Positions 7,113 through 14,025 of a DNA stretch of 15,528 nt are shown here, piece by piece. The stretch comes from CAMAVK01 sp964362485 (GTDB lineage: Archaea; Nanobdellota; Nanobdellia; Woesearchaeales; GW2011-AR9): NCBI GenBank assembly GCA_964362485.1, contig CAYIEX010000032.1:1-15528 (forward strand), written 5' to 3'. The translations under genes and the position numbers were made by a program. Position 1 is the stretch's first letter; each line of letters starts with the position of its first letter. The notes below the pieces were generated by a model, which saw only the letters and a program-made list of their open reading frames with translations, searched no databases and was not told the origin of the DNA.

Positions 7113-8978
7113 ATGCGCAATCGCACGTTTGAAAACAATAATCTTGATTTGGCTGCATCGGCATATTTGCAGCAGCATAAAGATAATCCCATCTGCTGGC
7201 AGGAATGGTCTTGTGAGGTTCTAGAGTATGCACGTGCTTCCAATAAGATTATATTGGTCTCAAGTGGGTATGCGACGTGTCATTGGTGCCATGTTATGGC
7301 TGGTGAAGTTTTCTCTAATTCTACTATTGCTCGATTCTTGAATCAACATTTTGTGTGTATTAAAGTAGATCGAGAGGAAAGACCGGATATAGATCATTAC
7401 TTGATGTCTTTTATGCAGGAAACGCAGGGCCATGGTGGATGGCCGCTCAATGTTTTTTTAAGTTCTGAAGGGCATCCCTTCTTTTCTTGTACATATCTTC
7501 CACCATTTGGAAATGGCCGGCAGATAGGCTTTTTTGAATTGATAATGTCAATTGTAGATGATAAGGAGAAGATGAAGGGTGTAAAGCCTTTTGTAGTAAA
7601 ACCGGCTACTGCTATATCATCACAGCAAAGTCTGGATGTCAAACAGGTTGCAGTTTTAATTCAGAACGCATTTGTGGAAAGTTTCGCTGGTTTTTCGGAT
7701 GGACCACAATTTCCGCATTATAATACTATTCTCTATTTACTCTTTGATTTTGAGCGGACAGGGGATAGGAAATCGCGGCACATAGTTGAAACCATTCTTG
7801 ATCGGATGATGATTTCTGGGTTATGTGATCATCTACAAGGAGGGTTCTTTCGGTACTGTGTTGATGAGAGTTGGACGATTCCTCACTTTGAAAAGATGTT
7901 GTATGATCAGGCAATGCATTTGTGGGTTTATAGTATTGCCTCGCGATTGTTGAATACAAAAAGGTATGAATTTATCGTCAAAAAGCTGATGATTTGTATG
8001 GAACAGACGTTTTTGGGCTCTGAAGGTCTTTACTATTCAGCTCATGATGCGGATACAGATCATTATGAAGGGGCGACGTATTTGTGGGATCGTGAAGAGT
8101 TACGTGATATTCTAGGAGAGGATGGTTTAACGAGATTGGGTGAATTGTATACTCTATCTCATCAATATGAGGGAAAGATTCATCTTGTTAAGCGGATGGT
8201 TGATACGACGCCTGGTGCTTGTGTGGAAGAAGATTTGCTGCTTACGGTACGTCGCAAACGACTTCAACCATTTTGTGATTACAAGTTCATTACGAGCTGG
8301 AATGCTCTTTTAGGAGTTGCTTTTGTTCATGTTTATCGCGCTTTGGGTGATGAAAGTGCAAGAATAAAAGCTAAGCATCTCTTTGCTAAAATTTTGGCTC
8401 AGCATAGCTATGAGGGGAGGCTAGCACATTGTTCTTCGAAGGGAATTCTCTTGCAAGGCGAATTTTTAGAAGATTATGCTTGCTTACTCCTTTTTGCTAC
8501 CTACCTTTATGAGGATGGGCTGGCGGAAATCGATATTGTTCGTAAGCTCAATGATTCATTACTTTCATTTAGGAATGAGGATGGTTCATGGCGCGAAAGC
8601 AAGGTACACGATTTTGATTCTCTTGTGGCGCAGGAATTTGATCACCCGATGCCTGCAAGCTCTTCAGTTGCTCTCTTTGCTCTCGTGAGGGCCGGCTATG
8701 TACTTGATAATCTTGATAATAATGACACTACACGCTTTGTAGGCCGATTCTACAAGCCACCATTATCCTTTGATTTTTACAATTTAGCCGTGTCTTGTAT
8801 GGAAGGAGAGTGGCATTGTATAACCACTCCGCGCGCCATTGCGTGGAAGAGTCTCCCCCATTTTTGTTTGCAATTGAGGGGTTCTAGGGTTCAAGATTGT
8901 TATCATAAAACCTGCAATGTGTATCAATCTCCCTTAGAATTACTAAATGCTTTAAATAGTGTAAAGCTGAAACGTTAA
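7113..8978 (+). CDS. Thioredoxin-fold DUF255 protein (YyaL/SPATA20 family)
   Basis: A 621-residue protein. The N-terminal thioredoxin-like domain (about 1-165) has the family landmarks: an early QQHKDNPICWQEW, YATCHWCHVM with the CxxC pair at C56 and C59, KVDREERPDID, and GGWPLNVFL near 108-116. The following alpha/alpha toroid region carries LQGGFFRYCVDESWTIPHFE and MLYDQA (about 245-265), DADTDHYEGATYLWD (about 310-325) and TSWNALL (about 392-398), all typical of the YyaL/SPATA20 family. It is somewhat shorter than the usual 650-790 residues, mainly at the C-terminus. It has no signal peptide, so it is cytoplasmic. The biochemical role of this family is not well established; a redox or sugar-epimerase-like fold has been discussed. 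A TATA box about 25 bases upstream gives it its own promoter. The family call is certain; the function is not. Confidence 0.95.
   Translation: MRNRTFENNNLDLAASAYLQQHKDNPICWQEWSCEVLEYARASNKIILVSSGYATCHWCHVMAGEVFSNSTIARFLNQHFVCIKVDREERPDIDHYLMSFMQETQGHGGWPLNVFLSSEGHPFFSCTYLPPFGNGRQIGFFELIMSIVDDKEKMKGVKPFVVKPATAISSQQSLDVKQVAVLIQNAFVESFAGFSDGPQFPHYNTILYLLFDFERTGDRKSRHIVETILDRMMISGLCDHLQGGFFRYCVDESWTIPHFEKMLYDQAMHLWVYSIASRLLNTKRYEFIVKKLMICMEQTFLGSEGLYYSAHDADTDHYEGATYLWDREELRDILGEDGLTRLGELYTLSHQYEGKIHLVKRMVDTTPGACVEEDLLLTVRRKRLQPFCDYKFITSWNALLGVAFVHVYRALGDESARIKAKHLFAKILAQHSYEGRLAHCSSKGILLQGEFLEDYACLLLFATYLYEDGLAEIDIVRKLNDSLLSFRNEDGSWRESKVHDFDSLVAQEFDHPMPASSSVALFALVRAGYVLDNLDNNDTTRFVGRFYKPPLSFDFYNLAVSCMEGEWHCITTPRAIAWKSLPHFCLQLRGSRVQDCYHKTCNVYQSPLELLNALNSVKLKR
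8950..8959 (+). promoter_or_regulatory. Possible TATA box before the secreted-protein gene
   Basis: CTTTAAATAG lies inside the end of the DUF255 gene and would start transcription near 8980, giving a leader of about 24 bases to ATG 9004. It is weak and could be chance in coding sequence; readthrough from the DUF255 gene is the alternative. Confidence 0.3.
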
Positions 8979-9003
8979 AGAACTAGATGCCCTTGGCAAA
9001 TGT

Positions 9004-10185
9004 ATGAAAACAGTTGGCGCTCTATTCTTTGTGTTTATATTTGTGTTCGCGTTTGGCGTTACTGCTCGAGATGATCCTTATTTTTATGGACTTCAATGTG
9101 ATGATACGGGTGCGGTACGTTTTCATCGTAATCCTGCTGGTTCGATTTTAGAAGCTCGCCACTTAGGTGGAGGGTCACGTTTTAATGTGACGGGTTTTTG
9201 GAAAGGGGACGACTTTACTTCGGATGAAGGGATTTTTAGTAAGCCGGGACGATATCAAATTAATGACCCTGTAAATGGTCATGAGCAATTCGAATGTCCT
9301 GGTTTACGTTTTAGTTGCCGATTTGCTAGACTTGAAGTTCAAGATTGTTATGCTCTCAATGGAACGACTTTTGTTGATTTCATTGTTTTTAATGCTTCTC
9401 CATCTGATTTAGAATTTTCGTTTACTGAACAACGCGCGGGAGGACAGCGTTTAGTGTATAGTGGCAATTATTTCTCACCTAAACTTGAAAACTCATCATT
9501 TGTTTCTGTTGGAAGCCATGGGGGTAATCGTTTACGTGTTCCCTATGTCAATTTCACTTCTGTTGCTATTACTCATCCCTTATGTGTAGGTCGCTATTAT
9601 ATACGTCAAGAAATGGAGTGTGGCGAAGGGCGTTTTCATAATTTTACGGACAGCAATTTTTTAGAGCCTCCTACGGAACGTCTTGAGTGTGATCCACGGC
9701 ACCCTTATGGCTCAATTTTATGTTACTTGGATAGCAATAAATCCGATCGGGGTGACTTGATTCCTCAGGAGTGCAGCGGGCAGCAGGTTCAAACATGTCG
9801 TGAATCCTATGGAGCGGTTAGTGCTTGCTTTGATGCGCCTAATACGAGTTTGCGTAGTGAATGTTTTTTACGTTCATTGGGCATTGCGAGTTTGGAGCAG
9901 GAGAAGCAGCATTGTGAAGATGTAGTATCGCCGTCGGCTTGCGTTTCGTATCTACGTTCACGAGTCTATACGTATGCTAAACTTGAGATTCATGCTTTAG
10001 AATATGATACGGTTGTACTGTATGATCGGGGTATGATTAACAAATCCAACGCTGCATCTATCATTTATAATTTAGAATTAGCCAAGAAAGCGTTTGATTT
10101 GGAAACAGATACTCAGAACCGCCGCCTTATTATAAACAAAGTTGCTGATGAGTGGCGTCGAATTCAAGAAGAGGTGGGATCATGA
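9004..10185 (+). CDS. Secreted Cys-rich protein of unknown function
   Basis: A 393-residue protein with a signal peptide (about 1-21, ending near VTA). The mature part has 14 Cys, probably in disulfides, and many N-x-S/T sequons (NVT, NGT, NSS, NFT, NTS, NKS), which is consistent with glycosylation outside the cell. The first 240 residues are beta-rich; the last about 140 look helical, with paired Cys (TCRESYGAVSACF, ECFLRSLG, SPSACVSYLRSR) and a long charged C-terminal helix. There is no second membrane segment, so it is released or held by partners. Its TGA overlaps the ATG of the next gene as ATGA, so the lipoprotein is translationally coupled and may be its anchor. I recognise no family. 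Confidence 0.85.
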   Translation: MKTVGALFFVFIFVFAFGVTARDDPYFYGLQCDDTGAVRFHRNPAGSILEARHLGGGSRFNVTGFWKGDDFTSDEGIFSKPGRYQINDPVNGHEQFECPGLRFSCRFARLEVQDCYALNGTTFVDFIVFNASPSDLEFSFTEQRAGGQRLVYSGNYFSPKLENSSFVSVGSHGGNRLRVPYVNFTSVAITHPLCVGRYYIRQEMECGEGRFHNFTDSNFLEPPTERLECDPRHPYGSILCYLDSNKSDRGDLIPQECSGQQVQTCRESYGAVSACFDAPNTSLRSECFLRSLGIASLEQEKQHCEDVVSPSACVSYLRSRVYTYAKLEIHALEYDTVVLYDRGMINKSNAASIIYNLELAKKAFDLETDTQNRRLIINKVADEWRRIQEEVGS

Positions 10186-10367
10186 ATGGTATTGTGAAGG
10201 TATTAGGATTAATTTTGCTCGCTTTTGGGTTTCTCTTTGTGATTGGCTGTACATCTTCTGCGCAGAGTGCGGATAATACTTCATTAGAGGCAGAGAATGC
10301 TGATGAAGAATTACTTTATTATGGTCTAGAAAGTGCAGATGAGGCGCTGCAATTTGTGCAAGAGTAG
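10182..10367 (+). CDS. Small lipoprotein coupled to the secreted Cys-rich protein
   Basis: The start is ATG 10182, which overlaps the preceding stop (ATGA) and has GAGGTGG just upstream; the in-frame ATG at 10152 would bury the signal sequence. The product has 61 residues: a hydrophobic N-terminus ending in a lipobox-like FVIGC (C23), then a short acidic segment with about ten Glu or Asp (NADEELLYYG, ESADEALQFV). After lipidation it would be a 39-residue acidic peptide on the membrane. Size and coupling suggest an accessory to the protein encoded upstream. No family is recognised. Confidence 0.78.
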   Translation: MNGIVKVLGLILLAFGFLFVIGCTSSAQSADNTSLEAENADEELLYYGLESADEALQFVQE

Positions 10368-10407
10368 TTTATTGAAATTTACCTGAGGTGGCTGTATTGA
10401 TACCAAT

Positions 10408-11391
10408 TCAGCTCTTTACAAAATGTCCTAGTAGAGGAAGATAATAATCCGCTTCTTTATCACTCCACTGGACTTTAAAGTAGGGAGCTTTAATCGTAGC
10501 ATAGGCAACTACTCTTGTTGTTGTATTTAATTCTCTTTTTTTAAGGCTGCTGATTTCTTTGTCGAAGTCTTGTTTGATCTGAGTACGGGCTTCTTGGTTA
10601 TTTTCGATTTGCTTACTGTGCTTCTTACGTAGCTCTTTTACTTTTAAATCGAGATCATGGCGTGTATCAAATGACGCTGCCTTGACTGATTTTTCTTTTA
10701 GTTCCTCAATTTTATTGAGGATCTCGTCTTCTTTTTTTTGTAATTCACGATACTGATTCTCGCTATGTTCGGTGAGAATTCGCATTAGTTCCTTCATGTC
10801 CTGTTCGTGTTTTTGTTCGGCGTGCGCAAGGCTCTCCTGCATTATCATTGGTAACTCGGCAACCATTTTTTGGAGTTGTTCGTGGTAGTTGATATCTCGT
10901 GGTTCATCAAGGAGTGATGTCTTTTCAACACCGGGAGCTGATAATACATGATCTTGGAAGAGTAGGAGTGGGTTAAGACTTGTATTTTTTTCATGAGCTG
11001 TACTTATGGCTACTTCAAATAAAACATATTCCATGGTGCCAAATTCTTCAGTGATCATATATTTTATTCCTTTCTTTGGATGTTCGGATAGTTTGTCATT
11101 TACATCGAGAAGAAATTGTTTATCTTTTGGGAGCGTTAGTGATGTGAAAACTACTTTATCTGTATACGCTGCAAGCATGGTTTGCACAATGGAATTACCA
11201 GCACCGAGGAGAATTATCTTTTTTGTGCGGGCAAGACTCTGATCAAATGTACACGTCAATTCTTTAGAGCCAAACCATCGTTCATGTGCTTTATCAAGTG
11301 AGATGGTGTAGATACGGTTCTTAATCTTATATTTTAGGTTATGTGATTTTAAATAGAGTACAACGAATTTTTCGAGGTGTTCAGGATCCAT
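10408..11391 (-). CDS. Coiled-coil protein resembling the detached C-terminal part of RapA/HepA-type SNF2 proteins
   Basis: A 327-residue protein starting at ATG 11391, which overlaps the last 11 bases of the helicase gene. Residues 44-75 (ELTCTFDQSLARTKKII, then LLGAGNSIVQTMLAAYTD) follow the pattern TFD-x2-A ... GHPLV-x4-L that I remember from the region after the helicase core in long HepA/RapA/DrmD-like SNF2 proteins; here the His/Pro of GHP are replaced (GAGNS). Residues about 170-290 are a strongly charged coiled coil. The C-terminal segment (about 291-327, VAYATIKAPYFKVQW, YYLPLLG) is beta-like. I infer a subunit working with the ATPase, produced by gene fission. It could also be one gene broken by a sequencing frameshift, but the ATG overlap looks natural. 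Confidence 0.85.
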   Translation of the reverse strand: MDPEHLEKFVVLYLKSHNLKYKIKNRIYTISLDKAHERWFGSKELTCTFDQSLARTKKIILLGAGNSIVQTMLAAYTDKVVFTSLTLPKDKQFLLDVNDKLSEHPKKGIKYMITEEFGTMEYVLFEVAISTAHEKNTSLNPLLLFQDHVLSAPGVEKTSLLDEPRDINYHEQLQKMVAELPMIMQESLAHAEQKHEQDMKELMRILTEHSENQYRELQKKEDEILNKIEELKEKSVKAASFDTRHDLDLKVKELRKKHSKQIENNQEARTQIKQDFDKEISSLKKRELNTTTRVVAYATIKAPYFKVQWSDKEADYYLPLLGHFVKS

Positions 11392-13177
11392 GGTGCTGTG
11401 CTTTGGTGACAGAGAGGTTCTTACTAAAGATAGTCTCGTCTAATTTTTTAATATCGTCAACTTTTTCTTGCGCTTGGGTTAAATCACTGCTAATCGTTTC
11501 GTCGGTTTCAAGAGCTGCTTCAAATACGGCTTTCTCTATTGGTCCTTTGGTTTTTATCTGGCTTAAAATAAGATCCATTTCACCGATGGATACGCGGAAG
11601 AGATCTATTTTTTCGTAGAGTCGGTTGAGGATGTAGGCTTCAATGGTGTCTTTGATTGCTAAATTATGGATCATTACCTCGCTTTTTTGACCAATACGAT
11701 GGACTCTGCCGATACGCTGCTCAATACGCATGGGGTTCCAGGGAAGATCGAAATTGATTAAAATATGGGCAAACTGGAGGTTTCGTCCTTCGGATCCGGC
11801 ATCAGTACAAATTAGAATTTGTTTATCTCCTTTGAACTGGGCTATTGCTTTTTCTTTTTCTTCAGGAGTCATTGTTCCGTTAAAAATTACGGTACTAAAG
11901 CCGCTTAGTTTTAATTCGAGATCGATAATTTTTTGGCTGTGCATAAATGTTGTAAAGATGATTACCTTTTCTTTTTCCCTTTTCAGAAGCTTAAGCAGAT
12001 AGTCTAGTTTGCGATCTTCTTTGATTAACTGGGCACGCATTAATAGCGCATCGAGTAAGCGTATCTTCTTTTCGTCTTCGATTGTTTCTTTGTATCGCTT
12101 TAGCGCTTCTACACCTGTTTTAATAGAGCTTGTGATTTGCCGGGTGAGCATGATGAGCGCAAAGGTGAGGAGGCCCTTTTGGCGATAGCGATCTGCCATT
12201 TTCTTGAGTTCATCTTCACCAAGTGTCTCGATATCTTGTACTTCTTCAGTGGATTTAGGTTCGTTTTTACGAATTTCTTCGTATTCTTTGCGAATAAAAG
12301 CAATCGCTTCTGTATAGAAGTCCATTTCTTCTTTCGAAAATTCTAAGATGTGGGTTTTAACGTTACGAGGTGCGAATTGTATGCCAGTATCTCGACGCAG
12401 GTTGCGTATCATGATCTTACTGAGTTTTTCTTGCAATAGTTCATTATTTTTTACTTTGAGTCCTTCTTTATCTGCAAGGAATTGTTCTACAAATTTAGCT
12501 TTTGTTCCTAAAAATCCGGGATGGAGTAGATCTAGAAGAGCCCACAACTCTAGAAGGTTATTTTGCAAGGGAGTCGCTGTGAGCATTAAGCATCTCTCTT
12601 TTTCTATGGATTTTACGAGCTTATAATTTTGGGTTGCACTGTTTTTGAGTTTGTGGGCTTCATCAATGATTACAAGATCCCAAGGAATTACTTTAATCTT
12701 CTCGAGATAGCGTTCGGTTTTAGCGGTATCTATAGAGATTATTATTTTGTCATGGATGAGTACTTCATCGGGGTTGTCTGGAACAATAAAGTGCTCGTCG
12801 AATTTGGAACGTAATTCTTCTTGCCATTGATATTTGAGTGTTGCGGGGGTTAAGATCAGTACTTTATTAACAATTTTACGCAGCAGATATTCTTTAATGA
12901 GTATTCCTGCTTCAATTGTTTTACCGAGACCTACTTCATCAGCGAGAAGTGCGCGGTGCGAGAAGTTATTGAGGACATGGAGTGCTGTTTGGGTCTGATG
13001 ATCGAGGATCTCAATTTTCCCTTCATAGACTCGCTTACTGATAAGTTCGTTTATATTTTCAAATGTGGCAAGAGAACGGGCGAGAATCGTGAGATAAAAT
13101 TCTTCAGCGGTGCCAAGCGATTTGGCTTTTATAGGTTCAGCTGGAAGGCCTTGTTTTTGTAGTTGTAGGGTAACCAT
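11381..13177 (-). CDS. SNF2-family DEAH ATPase (RapA/HepA type)
   Basis: A 598-residue Superfamily 2 ATPase of the SNF2 group, which moves on double-stranded DNA and remodels bound protein or polymerase. Visible motifs: I DEVGLGKTIE (80-89), Ia LILTPATL, II DEAH (172-175), III LTATPLQN (199-206), IV VIIFTTF (405-411), V TDAGSEGRNLQF (458-469), VI QRIGRVHRIGQ (487-497). Residues about 285-400 are an extended helical insert between the lobes. It stops about 100 residues after motif VI, where bacterial RapA and HepA proteins go on for several hundred; the overlapping downstream gene appears to supply that part. The role could be RNA polymerase recycling, as in RapA, or DNA defence, as in DISARM DrmD, but no methylase, nuclease or other defence gene is beside it. 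A TATA box lies about 50 bases upstream; no Shine-Dalgarno is evident. Confidence 0.95.
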   Translation of the reverse strand: MVTLQLQKQGLPAEPIKAKSLGTAEEFYLTILARSLATFENINELISKRVYEGKIEILDHQTQTALHVLNNFSHRALLADEVGLGKTIEAGILIKEYLLRKIVNKVLILTPATLKYQWQEELRSKFDEHFIVPDNPDEVLIHDKIIISIDTAKTERYLEKIKVIPWDLVIIDEAHKLKNSATQNYKLVKSIEKERCLMLTATPLQNNLLELWALLDLLHPGFLGTKAKFVEQFLADKEGLKVKNNELLQEKLSKIMIRNLRRDTGIQFAPRNVKTHILEFSKEEMDFYTEAIAFIRKEYEEIRKNEPKSTEEVQDIETLGEDELKKMADRYRQKGLLTFALIMLTRQITSSIKTGVEALKRYKETIEDEKKIRLLDALLMRAQLIKEDRKLDYLLKLLKREKEKVIIFTTFMHSQKIIDLELKLSGFSTVIFNGTMTPEEKEKAIAQFKGDKQILICTDAGSEGRNLQFAHILINFDLPWNPMRIEQRIGRVHRIGQKSEVMIHNLAIKDTIEAYILNRLYEKIDLFRVSIGEMDLILSQIKTKGPIEKAVFEAALETDETISSDLTQAQEKVDDIKKLDETIFSKNLSVTKAQHHGS

Positions 13178-13221
13178 TGAAAAATCAAACTCGAAAAGTA
13201 GTACAATTTGGGCTTTTCTTT

Positions 13222-13235
13222 AAGTTTATAAACTT
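13222..13235 (-). promoter_or_regulatory. Palindromic TATA box upstream of the SNF2 gene
   Basis: AAGTTTATAAACTT is a perfect 14-base palindrome. On the minus strand it would start transcription near 13203, leaving a leader of about 26 bases to ATG 13177. Being symmetric it could equally act on the plus strand, starting near 13253, at the left edge of the palindromic element. Confidence 0.55.
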
Positions 13236-13238
13236 TTT

Positions 13239-13247
13239 GGGCAGTAG
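13239..13247. repeat. Left flanking direct repeat of element 1
   Basis: GGGCAGTAG occurs here and again at 13443-13451, directly outside the inverted-repeat ends of element 1. This is the pattern of a target-site duplication of 8 or 9 bases (the last G can also be counted in the inverted repeat). Confidence 0.7.
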
Positions 13248-13442
13248 TATGTGCATAGCATCTTCAAACCCCCTGATGATATTATCTATTGCTCTGCGTT
13301 CAAGAAATATAGAAAGTACTATATTTCTGAACAGAAATGAAGTGAACATATTCATTTCTTGTTCCCGAAGGGAGCAACCCCTCGCGACGAGCTCGCTTCT
13401 GTAAAATAATGGGGTTTTGACTTTATGATGCTATGCACATAC
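13248..13442. mobile_element. Palindromic MITE-like element 1
   Basis: A 195-base element with no ORF. Ends: TATGTGCATAGCATC (13248-13262) is the exact reverse complement of 13427-13441; an inner arm TTCAAACCCC (13263-13272) pairs imperfectly with GGGGTTTTGA (13411-13420). Internal hairpins: 13298-13332 (14 bp with one bulged A), 13333-13359 (9 bp, perfect), 13361-13375 (GTTCCC/GGGAGC closing a GAA triloop) and 13381-13391 (CTCG/CGAG closing CGA). A 9-base direct repeat flanks it. It lies 13 bases after the stop of the 109-residue gene and directly upstream of the SNF2 promoter. It could be a non-autonomous transposon, or a structured RNA gene or terminator. Related to element 2. Confidence 0.65.
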
Positions 13443-13451
13443 GGGCAGTAG
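13443..13451. repeat. Right flanking direct repeat of element 1
   Basis: Second copy of GGGCAGTAG, four bases from the stop codon of the neighbouring minus-strand gene. Confidence 0.7.
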
Positions 13452-13455
13452 GGGA

Positions 13456-13785
13456 TTACCACCAGGGGCGGCGGCTTTGCTCATGAATGTGGTATGCCTG
13501 GTCTGGTGGAAGGGAGTAGAGTTTGGTTGCTGGGTTACAAATAAGGGTGATTTCTTGATTTAATCTAAATGTAAGCATGGTTGGTGTGCTACTTTCTTGC
13601 TCGGCTTGGAGCGTGAAATAGTCAATTCGGCCATTTTTGTTGCCTTTCTCTATTGTTATTTGTGGGGATGAAGAAGAATTCGATTGCTCGCTTGTTAGAG
13701 TTATTTTATACTTTTCTCCTTCAATTTTTATCTCGCAAGGATGGATGGGTATTGTATTTTTAATAAGATCCGTTAATGTGGTCAT
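13456..13785 (-). CDS. Hypothetical 109-residue protein
   Basis: The longest frame begins at 13881 inside the tRNA gene, so that start is rejected. ATG 13785 gives MTTLTDLIKNTIPIHPCEIK, with an AT-rich TATA-like box (TTTTAATATTTT, 13809-13820) about 28 bases upstream, consistent with a leaderless start. The product is small and probably soluble: a beta-rich pattern (EIKIEGEKYKITL, PQITIEKG, TMLTFRLNQEITLIC), a Ser-rich loop (SNSSSSP) and an aromatic, basic C-terminus (SRRPWW). No membrane helix, signal peptide or known motif is seen. It lies between the two palindromic elements and just downstream of the tRNA. The function is unknown. Confidence 0.7.
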   Translation of the reverse strand: MTTLTDLIKNTIPIHPCEIKIEGEKYKITLTSEQSNSSSSPQITIEKGNKNGRIDYFTLQAEQESSTPTMLTFRLNQEITLICNPATKLYSLPPDQAYHIHEQSRRPWW

Positions 13786-13808
13786 TGTAGTTTCACTAGG
13801 AGTGTAGC

Positions 13809-13820
13809 TTTTAATATTTT
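13809..13820 (-). promoter_or_regulatory. TATA-like box for the 109-residue gene
   Basis: TTTTAATATTTT lies between the tRNA 3' end and ATG 13785, centred about 28 bases from that ATG. On the minus strand it reads AAAATATTAAAA. Confidence 0.45.
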
Positions 13821-13868
13821 TGTTAGAGAAGAGTGCCCCCGCGGAGATTTGAACTCCGGTTCCAAGCT

Positions 13869-13907
13869 CATTGCAACGCATATTCTTTGAATCATGGATT
13901 TGCGATA
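13869..13907 (-). other. tRNA intron at canonical position 37/38 (39 bases)
   Basis: It begins TATCGCAAATCC and ends GTTGCAATG. In the bulge-helix-bulge fold, exon bases TTGC pair with intron GCAA. The 5' bulge is GG|T and the 3' bulge is TG|A, cut after the second base of each. The outer helix is the anticodon stem CGAGC/GCTTG. The inner helix (ATCGCA with TGCGTT) has one T-T mismatch. Confidence 0.85.
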
Positions 13908-13926
13908 CCGCAAGCTCGTGTCCTAT

Positions 13927-13957
13927 GTGCCTTACCGGCGCTGATTATGCTGAGTAT
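13927..13957 (-). other. tRNA intron in the D loop, position 19/20 (31 bases)
   Basis: It begins ATACTCAGC and ends AAGGCAC. Exon GCCT pairs with intron AGGC as a 4-bp central helix. The 5' bulge is GG|A and the 3' bulge is AC|A, cut after the second base. The outer helix is TCTA with TAGG (one wobble) and the inner helix is TACT with GGTA (one wobble). Removing it restores AGCCTGGATAGGAC, a normal archaeal tRNA-Arg D arm. Confidence 0.8.
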
Positions 13958-14002
13958 CCAGGCTAGACTACGAGGGCGCTTATCTGCTTAAAAAGGGGCT
14001 GA

Positions 14003-14012
14003 TTTAAAAAAG
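14003..14012 (-). promoter_or_regulatory. Probable promoter box of the tRNA gene
   Basis: TTTAAAAAAG (minus strand CTTTTTTAAA) is centred about 30 bases upstream of the tRNA 5' end, fitting an archaeal tRNA promoter with a short leader. Confidence 0.45.
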
Positions 14013-14016
14013 TATC

Positions 14017-14025
14017 TCCTCAAAG
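14017..14025. repeat. Left flanking direct repeat of element 2
   Basis: TCCTCAAAG occurs here and at 14200-14208, directly outside the inverted-repeat ends of element 2, like a 9-base target-site duplication. Confidence 0.7.

Larger units (their letters stand above)
13834..13977 (-). tRNA. tRNA-Arg(GCG) with two introns
   Basis: The gene spans 144 bases and I derive a 74-base mature tRNA. Acceptor GCCCTCG (13971-13977) pairs with CGGGGGC (one U-G pair), then discriminator A at 13834; CCA is not encoded. D stem GTCT/GGAC, with D loop AGCCTGGATA after splicing. Anticodon stem CGAGC/GCTTG, loop TTGCGGA, anticodon GCG (reads CGC/CGU, Arg). Variable loop GAAC; T arm CGGAG-TTCAAAT-CTCCG. A20 in the D loop fits arginine identity. 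Exons are 13958-13977, 13908-13926 and 13834-13868. Without removing both insertions, neither the D arm nor the anticodon arm closes. Both insertions have bulge-helix-bulge motifs, which points to archaeal splicing endonuclease. Confidence 0.92.

Noticed and set aside
10408..13177. DISARM or other defence island
   Set aside because: The SNF2 ATPase alone is not enough; no methylase, nuclease, PLD or DUF1998-type gene is adjacent.
13786..13881. N-terminal extension of the 109-residue protein into the tRNA
   Set aside because: The extension overlaps tRNA exon 3 and part of intron 2; the internal ATG 13785 has a suitably placed TATA-like box.
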